From: Micromussa lordhowensis
Taxonomy: Eukaryota; Cnidaria; Anthozoa; Scleractinia; Lobophylliidae
Direction: 5' to 3'
NCBI GenBank assembly: GCA_964020085.1
Contig: OZ026605.1
Coordinates: 7,015,328 to 7,079,327, forward strand
DNA length: 64,000 bases
The notes below the pieces were generated by a model. It was not told where the DNA came from, did no database searches, and was given only the letters and a program-made list of their open reading frames with translations. The position numbers were made by a program, and so were the translations under genes. This document shows, piece after piece, positions 47,864 through 61,109 of the stretch. How positions within the stretch are numbered: position 1 is the stretch's first letter; the number at the start of each line of letters is the position of its first letter.

Positions 47864-50800
47864 GTAAGTATACCACAATTAGAAAGATAGAAAGCGTACA
47901 GTGACCGCTTTGACAAAATGTGCTAGACACATCTGTACAGCAGTTGTGACATATTGTATCATATAGATAAAACTAAGATTATTTGAAACTTTAGAAATTT
48001 AACGTCCAGAAAACTTTTCACCGCCTGCACTTGATAAAAGCATAAAATTGATATTGCTCTCTAGCTGATCTTTCGTTTTAGACCCTCATCACGTTATCTG
48101 TACGCCGGGAGGCAACCGAGATTCAATAAGAACTTAAAACTTAGTCTGAAGCAAGTTCAGTGCATGCATGAATGTGCAAAAACTAGCAGATCTTCGGCAG
48201 CTGAAAGCCGAGCGAAGATCTAAAAAGAAAAACTACAAAATCTACGAAGAAAAACTACAAAAATAATTTATTTATCTGCGTCGGAAGATTATGGACTTCC
48301 TTACAGCATCTTGACGGTCCCACCGCATTTATGCAAATTTGAATGTTCCCCGTTTTTCTCTTAACAGTCAGGGGGATAAATAAACTGTATTTCATAAGGC
48401 AGCCGAAGCTGTTTAATTTGTGTTTATGTTCTTTCTGTGACCAATACCATCTTTTCTTTTGCCTTGTTAAACGAAGAATATTCTAGTATCCTATCTTTCT
48501 CCTTACCAGCGTTGACTTGACAACATTTATGTGTTTCAGCTTTTATTTTTAATTTCTTCATTGGTTTCTTTGACTACGCTGTTCAGCTGTACGACGTATT
48601 CATTGAAAGAAAATGACAGTGAATGGTTAAAGATAGTATAATGAAGGCTTCTGACTGTGCCTGGTGTTTAAAATACGGTGTGTCTTAGCGAGCTCTTGGT
48701 ACCTCGTAATTTGATTCTTCCTTGACAGTCTAGAAACGGGCATTCGAAAAGCTCGGAGAGAGTGACACACTGACTTAAGACAACCCATCATTTTGCTGTA
48801 GTCCAGAGACTTACTAAGCTTTCGCCGTTTGTTGCGAGGTCATTAAAAATCTATTCATACTGCGAAGACAGCAGCAGCAGAAGAGTTTCATTACAGAGTT
48901 TTGTAGAAGATCTGTGAGATTTCAGTTATTTTGCTATAAAAATAATCTAGTCAAGGAATGTAAATGCAACAAAATTAACAAGAATGAGAACGGGAATAAG
49001 ATTGGCTTGACGGTGAAAACGAGAGATTATTTACTTGACAGCAAATAACGGGAAGATGTAGCTTTCGATTCCAGTATATTTGTAGACTGATTTAATACGC
49101 TCAGGAGGGATTGTTCCAATAAGAGTATCATCAAAAACATCTGATTGTGGAGGCAACATTATAACTTCGAATGAAAACTAATCTCTTCATAATGAAATGT
49201 GCCATCTTGTAAGCTTGCCTTGAAAATGTTTCTTTACATAAACTGCTCATGCCCTGAACGTTTCGGTCTTCAGTTTTTCTAAATTGCAATTGCTTCAATT
49301 CCAGAAAATTGCGGGAATTTTCTTCACTTTACAAACTACGTAGACTGCTCTGTAATCAGTCGCCCAAGACAACACAAGACATTTTCTTTTCGGAGGAAGA
49401 TAAAAACGACGCACTTACTTATGATAACCGTTTGACAGACTTCGAACATAGCTCCACATTGCGTATTTTTGGAAAATATTTACTTGCCCTCTCCGACTGC
49501 AAACACAACAATAGCCGTAGCTGTAGTCGCACAACTTCAAATACAAGAATCCACCGACTACCATCCAACTCCAGCGAACCCGAAAACTACGAGCTCGAAC
49601 TTGCAAACTTTATTTGGTTTTTGCATGACGTACGTTTGTGTTGGCACTCGCAACTGACTGAATGAGCAGCAATGGTTCGTTCGTGGGAATATTAAGTTTT
49701 TACAGATAGTAAATTTTTCAGCAGGTGGCACAGTCAGATCGTCTATGTACGTGCGGCGCTTAGCAAGAAAAAAAAAGAAACGCGTTCTATAATTCGCGCC
49801 GTGAAATTCAACGATTTTTTTCTTCTTTGTAACACGGTGTCGAAGTAACAAAGGCATCGAAGGCGAATCCCTGTAACAAATCTCTTCACAATTGGAAAAA
49901 ATCTCCTCTAAAACTGCCCAGAAGCTTTGGTGTGCATATTGAAATTCATGAAATAAGAGCGTTCAGTTTTTGCGAAAGTCTTTCTTCGGTGAATATTACT
50001 TTTTCTCCTTTGTTTATCCCGAAAAGTTTATTACTATCAGGATTTCAAGGCAAGCTCAGTTTTTCTTTTTGTTCAGTTGCAGAGAATGGAAGCGCCACTT
50101 GTCTGCGTTTGGTGGAAACGCTCCCATCAAGAGATCTCCAGCTGCGATGGCAGTATAGCGTTAACTTGCAACTAGGGCTGAACGTTTCGTATTAAGACTG
50201 TGAAGAACCGAGGGAGACCTTCAGCTCCCTTTCTTGGCCGACATAAAAGCGAACAAAGCACGGTATTTGGTAGAAAGAGTGAAATATAAGCGGGCCGGAA
50301 TGAGCGTGGAATCGGAGATGTCGGAACCTTTGTACCGAAATGTGCTTTCGCATGGCATGTTTTAATTTCCACTTTACGTCGAGAAAGGGGCACTATTATT
50401 TTTTTCTGTCTTTTATGAACGAAGCCGAGAGATGGGGGTTCTCAGTCGATATGTCATTATATTTTATTTCATTTCACTTATCTCATCACATGTTAGGAAA
50501 GTTCTTCTGTTCTTGAGCCATTTAAATGGAAAGTGAGTGGTCAATTTTTCGAATTATACTGCAATAACATGGCTGCAAACAGCGCCGTAACAAATACTGG
50601 TGTTGCATTAGATTCATTTGCTAGTTCATGTCAATCAAAACTTTTATTACCCTTCTGTTGCATGTGAGTGAGTTGCGAAACTACTTCGAAAATGCGGCCG
50701 TTTTTCGCCGCCCATTAAAGATCATGGCGTTGAGACATTGAGATAGCCTTTGATTAAGTTGTTTTACAGTTTGAACGCCTATATTCCGTCTTCTGACTTC

Positions 50801-53800
50801 AAAATGATCCTGGTAGAAATAACATAAAATATTTAGAAATAGGTGGAAATTAGCAGTTTTATCTTTTCACCTACATTTCTCTTATTTTTTCGCAGATTCT
50901 TTTCAATGAGTTTCATCAAAACCAAAATTTAAAATATGACTCAAGTCAACCTGTCTGCACCAAGGCATTTACATATTGGGTAATGCCGTTGACATTTTTG
51001 TTTCAATTTTACTACTTTAACCACTTTAATGTTAAAACTGAGAGTGCTACAGTTCGCCATTTTATCACCTAAGTCCTTTGTAGTTTAATTTTTTAAGCCG
51101 TTTTCCTTTAAGCTTACAATTATGCATAATTTTAATTTGTCACGCCATTGGCGTCCAAATATCGCGCCGTCCAAGGACACGAAATAAAATTTCGCTGACT
51201 AGTAGTACTAAGATGTGTTTATATTGATTTTATTTTCGTTCTATGCAGGGTTAGTCTTTTTTTCTTTCAAGAGTTGCGAAAAAGTCCTTTGATAATCATG
51301 AATACTTGCAATCCCAGTGTTTTACAACTACAGTGTTTTACTAGTTAACGTTAAGACGTGAAATAAATTATTTATAATTGGAGTTTTCGTTAGTGAATTC
51401 ACAGGGGCGAAAAGCTGATAATATTTCTCTAAGATTAGCAACTTTTTAGACTTCGAAATACAAATGAAGGTTCTGAATCAGTGTCGGACGTCGACGGCAC
51501 CCCTATATATACCTGTGTATTAAGTAAATAGCTTTGCTTACAGACCTTCGATTAGGATTTAAGATCCCCTTTTCCATTTGTATACCTAACAATTGAAAAT
51601 GACAAAACTTTCAAGCGACTGTTCTCGATTATTTAACGTATAAAATTAAACGATTGCTATAGAGAGAACACCGCTATGGCACTATGGCACGAGTATGACA
51701 TTGTTAAAACCAAGAAAGACAAGGCATTTTTAAGAGGCAAAATAGTTTGTATTGACAATTTCACAAAAAACTGAGATCAACTTTAAAGTTTTTGACAGTC
51801 TTTGTGCCAAAAACTAAAAGGGTGTAAGAGGTAAAGAGCAAATCTGGTCGGAAACCAATTAACTTCCCTCACAAGTAAACCATTGTTCTTATCACTTTGA
51901 AAGAGATTTTTCTTTCAGTTTTATTAATTCATCGTATTTAGGAGCTAGAGATGAAGAGATTTCTTTGTTTTTCATTTACATATCATATTTGTTAGTGTGA
52001 TGTCTGTTTTCAACTCTCTATATAAGTGGTAAAAGAAATATTTGGCTAAGGGAAGGTGCCAAGCTAGAAGAAAACATGTGAAAGACAAAAGTGTAATTTA
52101 CAAATATTCCTGCTATCGCTTACACTTAAACACCTACTGTAATTTAAAACGCTCATATAATTTCTGTTATCTTAATTCAAGGTCACTCTAACCTTTATTA
52201 TTGCTATTCTACTAATTTATATTTTCTAGTTTGCTCTAACATGTCTAACGTTGAAGAAAATTCAGCAATTTCCCAAAATTATTAAACATTTATTTAAGGC
52301 AGTTTAATGTCAAAAAGTCAAATGAATTCAAAAGTTTACTTTTCTCGAGACGTAGTCTCGATTTTCAATTTAAACCCTTGGAGACAAAAGTACACTCTAA
52401 TGTAATACAAACAGAGAGTAAGTAATCTCCTTTAAGATGCGTTTCAGGATCTTAATAATCCAGATAAGGTTATTCCTGCATAACTGTTTAGATATTTCAA
52501 TCTTTAGCCTTCTATTTTATTTCTAGGTATTTCAATTTCTTAGTGATGACTGACCTAGAGGAAAAAAAACCGCCTCGGGCGAATGCAGTGATAGGTCAAT
52601 AAAATCCCATATCATCCTCGCTAGCAGGTGCTCGGTTAAGAAATTTGAAATTTGTTTAAGGTAGGCAATACTCATAGGTCGAATAACAATATCTGTTATC
52701 AATAGGGAGGTAATAAAGGAGGTTCAAATATGACAATGTACAGTGTAGTTTTCACCTCTTTTGTCGTTTACGATAACAAAGTTTCTGTATAAAACTCAAC
52801 AGTATTTTTCAATAACAAGACGGATTTTGGCAGTGGGTCTTTTAGTGCTTTTTTCCCTTCTTCCCTTTGTTCGCCCGTATTTAATTTCAGAGCGATATGA
52901 TTTTGGCAGGTGTTCGCCGGTGAAATTGATCTACATCAATGAAAAGCCTTGGTTTTTTATTGCATGACTCTCCAGGTGATCAGAGTAAGGCTTTCTGTTA
53001 TGTTCTGACTTGATGCGGAACACGGGGTGAGGTAATATAAAAGTCCACTTGAGTCCCACTAAAGAATGCTCGTAAAAACAAATTCGAGAGGAAGCCGCGA
53101 AGACGAGTCGGCTCTACGTCCATTTAGTTAATTTCATCCCCAGTAACTCACTTCCTTTCCTTTCATCCCACTGATAGGTCTATTAATATTTTATGACATT
53201 CTGCGGTTAGGGCAAGAAACATCGCGTGAAAACAACGTGTAACGTGTTTGTTAGGACAGGTTATTTACCACTTTCGCGTCGCACCATTGTTCCCATATTG
53301 TTTATCATTTTAGCTATTTCTGGCGTTACCGCAACTTGTAACTATTTTTAATCCGGCCACAAGATGCTTCGAAAAAAACATTGCTAATGCAGTTTTGTGT
53401 TTGTTTTTATTTTTTTTGACAGATTGCTTAAAAATCGGAAGGTATCCCACTGAAACCCGCCACAGCAACTCAGTGTTATTTTTTACGTCCAACGTCGACC
53501 TCATAAAGTATTTGCCTCATAAGTTTGATTAATGCAAGGTCAAAAAAGCAATTCTTTACTGTAAGCCAGAAATCGCAATAAAGAGTCATTACAAAGCTCT
53601 CAGGGGTCCGTTTAATCACTCCACCCTCACGCTATTAGCAGAAAATGAAGAATCGTTTTGTTGTACCTCTTTTAATCTGTAGCGATGTCTTGCTGATAGC
53701 GTCTTGCATCCGTTTGCCAACAGCGTGAGAGAAACAATAAACATATTCCCTGCCGCTGTTATTCACAACCCCGCCCAGATTAATTGGCGCTGCTAGTTCC

Positions 53801-56800
53801 CTTGCGCCAGCCTCACGGGCACGCTGCTTTAGTGATTGCAAAGACAATCGAAGCACCACCGCCCTTGAGAAAATCGTAGTGCGTGCCTTTAGCTCGGGAG
53901 GATTGTGTTTGGAAGAGATTAAAAAACAAAAAAACTACTGTGGATTTGAACTCTTTGAGTTCATACAAATCTAAGCTCGTACCCTTAATCCTATCGTTGC
54001 CTACTGGGTTGTTATGGCGGTCTATTTTTCCAAAAAGAAAAAAAATCATTGTAGAGACATGTGCGGCTAGAAATGTTCGTGGGTTAACGATGCATTTGGA
54101 AGGTTTATGGTTCAAAAGCGTTCGGGAGGCGTAGTATTTAGTTCTAATCAAACCTTTAATCAAGAAGTGATGGCTGCTTTATCAGCATCTCAATTATGTA
54201 TCCCAAAGATTCTTCAGGACAAATCGAAATAACGTCAAGGTACTTTTTCATATTTTGATCAAATATTGGTGACTTACGTATACTGAATACTATTTACACT
54301 GACATTAATGTCAAGGCGCCAATTCCGTAAGTACATCCATCACAGTCATTTTTGAAGAAAAACGGCTATGCTTTGATAAGTTTTACGTTTTCAACGTTGT
54401 AACTCTGTTTGTCAGAGTTACAAAAAGCGCCAAGCTGTCGATCTGTTCTAGGTAATTGAGAGTGAGATTGCGTTTCTCCGACGAAGTGGAACTTTCGTCG
54501 CCCGCAAGCTGCGAATCGATGCGTCATTTATCTTTGTCAATATTGAACTGATTCGAAAAGGTACATAGCTAAGGATCTAAATGCCTGTAATTCAAAAGTT
54601 GAACGGTTCCATTTGCTAAGTTACGATCTACTAGGCGAGAAAAAAGTATAGTTGTTCCACTTCTTTGGTCCACTCGAAGGCTGAATTCGCTTTAAAGAAG
54701 CATTCACTTCTCCTTCACGTGCCTTCGAAAGTCTTATTTTCGCACTTGCTACAGTACTACGACCCTTGCAATGCAGGAAACTTTACGAAACACCAAGAAC
54801 GCCATAAAATATCAACTTTCCAAGTCAACGTATATTGGACGTGAACAGTGGGCTGTTAAACTGGACTAGAGTCGATTGCAAAGCAAAGACCCTGCCTTAA
54901 AAGAAAAGGCCGAGGTCCACTCGATTTACACTAATATGCTCTGCTCTCGGTTATCTAATACTGGCTGAACTGTTTAGACCTGTTCAGAAAATCATGATTG
55001 AAAAACATGTTTCATTTGTTACGCATTTAAGTAATAGCGGTGAGAGTTTTCCAATTTTACGTAGAAACGTTTTTTTTACGAACTAACAGTTCACACAAAT
55101 TAGAGAAGAGGAAAAACAATCAATTCTCGGAAGATCTAAGATTTGTTAATAGAAAATTTCATTTAATTTATCAACTGTTAAGGGCTGAGTCTTCAGCTAA
55201 TCGTAACAGAGACTTCACAAAAGGCATTTTTAATGCCTTTAATAAAAAAATAACTTCTGGTAAAGCTGCAAGGAAGAACAGTCTAAAGTATTCCACAAAA
55301 CTTGATTTACCTAATTCACTTTCGTTTTTAATTAAATTTCCATCTAACAGATAAGAGGAATATTATCTCTCTGAAATAGCTTTTGTGCTCATATATGAAT
55401 GTATTCTTATAACAATTGCACAGAAAGGCAGAATAGCTACGAAACTCTATTTTTGTCCAAACATGACTATGTTAATCCTTTCCTTATGATGAGTCGTTTT
55501 CATTCATTGTTGGAATCTTTTTAAACAATTCACCAACAGACAAATCAGAGAAATCTTCAAAGAAGATAAACATTTTTGGTTGAAGTGCTTGCAGAAAGAC
55601 CAAATTTGTAGTAGACGAAATTCACCTTCTAAATGGATGTCAAATCTCTCACTCTAGAGTAAATCCCTTTCTGAAATGCACTCTTGAATCACTTCCACAT
55701 GGATCGTAAAGGTTTATAACTGAATTAAAATTTCTTTCAGTTTTTAATCCTTGATATTCTTTGTTTCTGGTTGAAAATCAGGCAAATACAATCAAGTTAT
55801 TAACAGATAAGGAACAAATGTAGTTAAATTGAAAAGCGAATGTATGCAGTTTTGTCGCATATTTAAGTAAACCAAATATTGACGTAACCTAAAATTTATT
55901 TTATTTAATACGTGGACTATAACAACACCATTTGCCATAACGATAAGTCTTGTTTCGGAGAGAACACATTTACCATCAGCTAACCATGAATACATAACCG
56001 ATTAAATATTACGCCATATTGCTATGGCATTGGCCGTCATAAGGGGTCTGCTCCTAATTCATGCTCCTGGCAAAAGTAATTCAATAACGTTTTTCATTAG
56101 TGCCAAAAGAATGTTCTATTTACCAAAGAAAAGAAAAAAGTTAAACTAAGTAAAGTTAATGATTAATGCTGGACTCGATTAAAAAAGGCAAAGCTTCGTA
56201 AATAGCTGAGAAAATCTAAACATTTGAATTCAGTCGAATTGCAAGCATAGTCGACATTGTCACCGGCTTACAATTTGTGATAACTCCTCTATTTAGTTGT
56301 AATATCTTATGTAAAGGTAATAAAGATCCTTGCTGACTTGTACAACTACTACAACCGTTTGCTCGAACTTTGATGTCTTTTATTATATTTATTATAGTTC
56401 TCTCGTTTATTTGTAATAAACACTGTCCGTCAAGAAACTCGAATTCTTGATTTGTTTAGACATTCTTATAGTTTTTCCTCACATCCTCTGATATTAGTTG
56501 CGGCTTCTTAAATCAAAAGACTATACGACTACTTATCCCCCAGACCTGAGATTGCATAGTCGATGATGGATAAGTCCTTTATCATAGCCTTGAAAATATT
56601 TTTCGCTATTAGTTTACTTTTCTAATTCTTAGCTTGTATGGACACTTTTGCGCATGTTTCTTAATGTTCTTTAGATCTTTTCCATCCTAGAAAATAATAA
56701 ATATTTTTTGAGATCCGTATAACTATTTGATCAACTTGACGCGAAGATTCAATTCATTCTTACAATGGCTCTTAGGAGTGCGGTTTTTGGCAACTTTTAT

Positions 56801-57510
56801 GTACAAGAGTTCGATACTAGGTAAATTAAAGTGTGCGAATGTCTGGAAGACGTGATAACTCGACAGCTATGTCAACACTGCCTTAATTCATAACTCCATA
56901 ATATTGTGGGAATAGAATGCTTTATTACATTTTGCAACACATCCCCAGTCGAAAATCATAATGAAAGCAAAGTGAATTCCTTGAAATTCTGTGGCATTAG
57001 TTGTTAACCTCGTCATGGGAAGATAAATTCCCCCAAAACAAAATAAATTCCAAGTATCAATTTATGAAACAGTTTGTTGTTGTTGTTTTAACCTTGTTTC
57101 ATGGTTAACTATAATATAGATGGAATCATCGACACAATGCACTTCTACAAAAAAAAAAACAGAGAAAGTAGCATATTTGAGAGTAAAAAATGTTCGAAAC
57201 ATCAACAGTAACACGAAAAAAAAAATTCCAGGCGAACATAAAAACGTATGGACACGAAAAAATAGAGAAAAAAACTCGATCGCGGCTTTTGAACAGATAA
57301 ATATCAAGCTTTTCTCCAACTATACATTTTGTTAAGATTTCTTTAGACATGTATAAGTTTTAGGAATGTACTGTGTTTTTATAAAGATAAGAAGGCTTTA
57401 CTGCGGGGGTGGCTGCAGCTTTTAAACATTTTAGGTTCATCACATCAACTGAATAACACTGGCATTGCTGTAGCAAAAATTCATAACAAACCTAAGGCTC
57501 CTCTTTGATT
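47864..57510. other. Long stretch without identified genes
   Basis: Nearly 10 kb in which no protein family or repeat family is recognisable. The longest frames (49309-49665 plus, 53813-54163 minus, 55040-55354 plus) resemble nothing known, and the first and last of these begin at non-ATG codons. If the 47.8-kb exon is real, part of this is intron. Confidence 0.4.
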
Positions 57511-57775
57511 GCTTAAATATCAAACAAAATGATTTGAATTGTTCACTGAAAGTTGTTTCAAAAGAAAGTTGTCACTGATGATCTAAAAAATTGAAATGCT
57601 CTTTCCAATCATTCCTAGAAGTACATTATGTTCTTTTTTGTTTGCTTAAACATGAAAGGAAATGATTTAAGCCCTTCTTTGAAAGTTGTTTCAAAACATT
57701 TTGGCATTAAAGATTTAGAAAAATACTTGAAGTGCTTTTTTTCTTTCCGGAAATGAAGTTGACACCTTCAAATAC
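57511..57775. repeat. 132-bp tandem duplication, diverged
   Basis: Copy 1 starts at 57511 with GCTTAAATATCAAACAAAAT and copy 2 at 57643 with GCTTAAACATGAAAGGAAAT. Both contain a TGAAAGTTGTTTCAAAA block at the same offset. Copies are clearly diverged. They lie just left of the satellite and may be related to it, but the sequences differ. Confidence 0.7.
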
Positions 57776-57924
57776 CGCTGGTTCATTCCTGCCATTCAAA
57801 TGTCACTCAAAATGAATACTTTTGGACGCAAGCAAATTACTAAATAACGAAAATAACTGCGCTCTGCCAACGAGTCTAAAACTGACAGTGATCATAAAAA
57901 TTTCTGCTAATAAATGAAAGCGCT

Positions 57925-58815
57925 CGATGATATGACAACAATGCGTACTTTTTGTAACACTGTTGGTACTTTTCTTCTCTTTCCTGTATCGCAGAGCAAT
58001 TTTATGTCTTTTAGTAATGTTACAGAACTTCACATTTTCTTTTGTGGCTATGTCTGATGATATTAAAGGCTCTGGTAATTTCTATTTTACTCTTTGGTGA
58101 TGTTGCAGTGAGGCACCATTATATTTGCTCTTGGGTGATGTAACAGCACTGCGCATTTTTTTTTTTGCACTGGCAGATGATTTAAAAGCGCTTGGTATCG
58201 CTGCATTACGCTTCGGTGGTGTTACAGAAAGACACCATATTGCTGTACATTTGGGTGTTGTAGCGGTACTGTTCATCTTTTGTTTTCCACTGTTTGATGA
58301 TATAAAAGCACTGCGAATCGCCATCTCACTCTATTGTAATGTCAAATTACTACCATATTATATTTGCTACACTTTTGTGTGATGTTGCAGCACTGCGCGT
58401 CATTTCGTTGCACTGTTTGATGATTTAAAAGCACTGCCCATCTCTCTCACTCTATGGTCGTGTAACAGTAAAACATCATTATCTTTGCTTCACTTTCTGG
58501 TTATTTCACAGCACTGCTCATCTTTTTGTACCAATGTTTGATGATGTAAAAGCACTGCGCATTCTATCTCACTCTTTGGCCATGTTGCAGTGAGTCACCA
58601 TTATCTTTGCTGCACTTTTGGGTGATGTTACAGAAATGTGAATCTTTTTGTTGCATTGTTTGATGATATGAAAACATTGCGTGCTATTATCTTATCCTTT
58701 GGTGATGTTAAGCGAGACACCGTTATCTTTGCTGCACTTTAGGTGATATTGCAGCAATGTGAATCTAATTTGTTGCACTGTTTGTTGATGTAAGAGCAAT
58801 GTACATCACTCTTTT
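57925..58815. repeat. Degenerate satellite, block 1 (about 120-bp units of three 40-mers)
   Basis: Three sub-units of about 40 bp alternate. One has TGTTGCAGTGAGNCACCATTA, a second GTTACAGCACTGCGCAT, and a third GATGATNTAAAAGCACTGCG. Equivalent positions recur at about 58102, 58221 and 58341, so the composite unit is about 120 bp. Sub-units share a CAGCANTGCGCAT and TTTGTTGCACT core with block 2. No protein is encoded across the array. Confidence 0.85.
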
Positions 58816-60596
58816 CGGCACGACGCTGCCTCTGAAATAGACACTATCATGAAGATTGTACTGCATTTTGGGTAAAACCTGAAGCAAACTTACGGCTAAG
58901 TACCTTTGCTTGTATACAATTTGTTCCAAGAGCCACAAGATAAAGATATTAAGTGAACATTTGAGGGGAGAGCCATTGGTAACACCTCTATAATTCTTTA
59001 GCGAGGTGTTCATAACACGACGGCAGCCTTGCACGTTATTTTAACTTGACTTTTTTAACTTGACTTCATAACCTTTTCGATGCGTAAGCCATTTTCTTAT
59101 TCAACTGGCTAAGTTAGCTCACAGAGCCAATAATGAAAATCATCCAATGAGATTGCTGCATTGTGATACAATATTCTCTAAGTATTGGAACGGGACCCAC
59201 ACGATCACTCTTGACGATTTTGTGTTAGTTTTATGAGTTAAGTTTCTTAATTAGAGAACTTGCTTTTACAGAGAAGATTCCCTTTTCTTTTTCTACCACA
59301 TCTCTCACCGTTCTGTTTGTTTGACATCAGACGTGAATATACGCCTAGTCGGTTCCCAATAAGAATTGGGCCTTTAAAGTGTGCAAAGTTGTCCTGTCCA
59401 TAGTCAAGTATTTTTTTTCTAAACATTTGAAATCGTGTAATAAATCTCTTATTTACCTAGCTTTCTCGGGACCATACTGGGTCAATAACCCTCTGATCGA
59501 CGCAGGGTAAGGATAATAACACCCTTGAAGTTTTGACAATTTTCATCTGGGGGTAACTGTAATAAAAAACATTCAGTCGGTGTTCATTTACAGCTCGCGG
59601 AGGTTTTGAGACGATCTTACCAAAGTAACCTTATAATGACAAACGGTTAAGCTACTTTTCTTCATTTTTCCATAGTTTTCTCTGGAAGTCATAACTTTCC
59701 ATTTTCCCTGATTAGCCTTGAAACATTAGTATCCTTTCACATTCCATCAACATTTAGAACGTTTTCACATGACGTCACAGTAGCCACATTGGTGTCTCAA
59801 ATTAATGAAACGGGGGCCGTGTTGGCGTTCCGAGCCGATAGTGTGGGGGTTGAACAATTCTCTTTTTCCAACAAGTTTGCATGTCTGTTGACCAACGCTC
59901 TATTGGAATAATTTGCTATCAATTCACGCCATGTTTTGACTGAGATCTATGACATATCTCTATCTTAAAGAGAAAACTAAGGATGGTCTAATAAATTCCA
60001 TATGATTTTCAGGGGCCTAGCCATCTTCCAGCCAGCCTTCCCCATCGCCTTGAACGTTTCATATTGATACGCTGAGGATGTGGGGAGTAAGAACTTGTTT
60101 GTTCGTCAGAGGGTGTTTTTGTAGATTTGGCTTATACGACGGCATTACCCATCATCACCTCTCTGCTTTACACAAGAACCAATGAAGCATTTTCCTAGAG
60201 ATACTATTCTTATCATTGGTTGAAATGCTGGCCGATGAAACAGTATTGCGGCTCTTTTCTGAACACTTTGGATGACACTTAAGTATTGCATGCTCCTAAA
60301 CCAACTGCTCATCGATGCCATTGAACATTGCACTTTGTTGTATCGCTTGGAAATTTTCACCCTCCGCATTTTGTTTTTACCCTTAATGATGTTACAGAAA
60401 TGGGAGTCTATTTGTTGATTGGCCGGGTGAAATCTCTTTGCATCAGTGTTTGCAATGTTATAGCAAATGTTTTTGATGCAGTATAACTTCATCCTATTGT
60501 TCTGCGGTTTGGAGATCTTCAAGCACTACGCTTTTCTGTCGTGGTGGGCAATATCCAATCACTTGTTGTCTGCCTTATTGTAGTGTTTAATGATTA
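58816..60596. other. Spacer between satellite and foldback
   Basis: Mostly unassigned. Around 60360-60490 are weak satellite-like phrases (AATGATGTTACAGAAATGGGA, GCAATGTTATAGCAAATG), suggesting that the array once continued. The part from 59755 to 59900 (CATGACGTCACAGTAGCCAC, then GGGGGCCGTGTTGGCG) looks like a dispersed coral repeat from memory, with two related halves. Confidence 0.35.
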
Positions 60597-60651
60597 AGAA
60601 ATAGAAAACATGTGCCGTGTTTCTATCAAGTTATAGAAACACGAGTGAAAG

Positions 60652-60682
<31 letters not shown>

Positions 60683-60777
60683 GAGCCGCAGCCACAGCTT
60701 TTTCGAGTTCTCCCAAACTTTCACGAGTGTTTCTATAACTCGATAGGAACACGGAGAACTTGTTTTCTATTTCTTTT
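60597..60777. mobile_element. Foldback element built on GTTTCTATCAAGTTATAGAAAC
   Basis: The left arm (60597-60676) and right arm (60690-60777) are inverse copies: AGAAATAGAAAACA, CGTGTTTCTATCAAGTTATA, GTGAAAGTTTGGGAGAAC. Each arm contains a small hairpin of its own (TGTTTCTAT...ATAGAAACA). A solo copy of the small hairpin is at 60885-60915. I remember this as a common cnidarian MITE motif. Confidence 0.85.
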
Positions 60778-60884
60778 AGAAAATACCGCGGCGAAGAAAA
60801 AGAAAAACAACTTGTTTACTTTAATCATCAAAATGTAGATTCTCTTTGTTCGCGCCATCATTACGTCAACAGTTCATGCTAGTT

Positions 60885-60915
60885 CTGTGTTTCTATCGAG
60901 TTATAGAAACACGGT
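60885..60915. repeat. Solo hairpin copy of the foldback motif
   Basis: GTGTTTCTATCGAGTTATAG, followed by AAACACGG. It is self-complementary around TCGAGTTA and matches the small hairpin within both arms of the neighbouring foldback. Confidence 0.75.
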
Positions 60916-61109
60916 TTTAAACCAATCAGGATGCGTATTTGCTTTGGGTTATTTTCTAATAGCTTTGGTTAAACACTGTGGCAATCCTGTTCCACTGGTG
61001 CAATTTTATAGGAACTCGCACTGTTTGGTTCAAACATTTAGTGGTGTTGTTATCCTTGGTAACGATGTTATGTAAAGCTTCTCTGTTTTGCTGTTGGGGT
61101 ACTTCTTCT

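Noticed and set aside
49305..49665. Second exon for the 47.8-kb first exon
   Set aside because: A fair acceptor exists at 49304, but the long open frame after it is in a phase that does not match the donor. The matching phase stops after about 45 codons and resembles nothing known.
59755..59900. Dispersed repeat with two related halves (CATGACGTCACAGTAGCC, GGGGGCCGTGTTGGCG)
   Set aside because: Familiar from memory of coral sequences, but no ends, second copy or coding part could be shown in this window.
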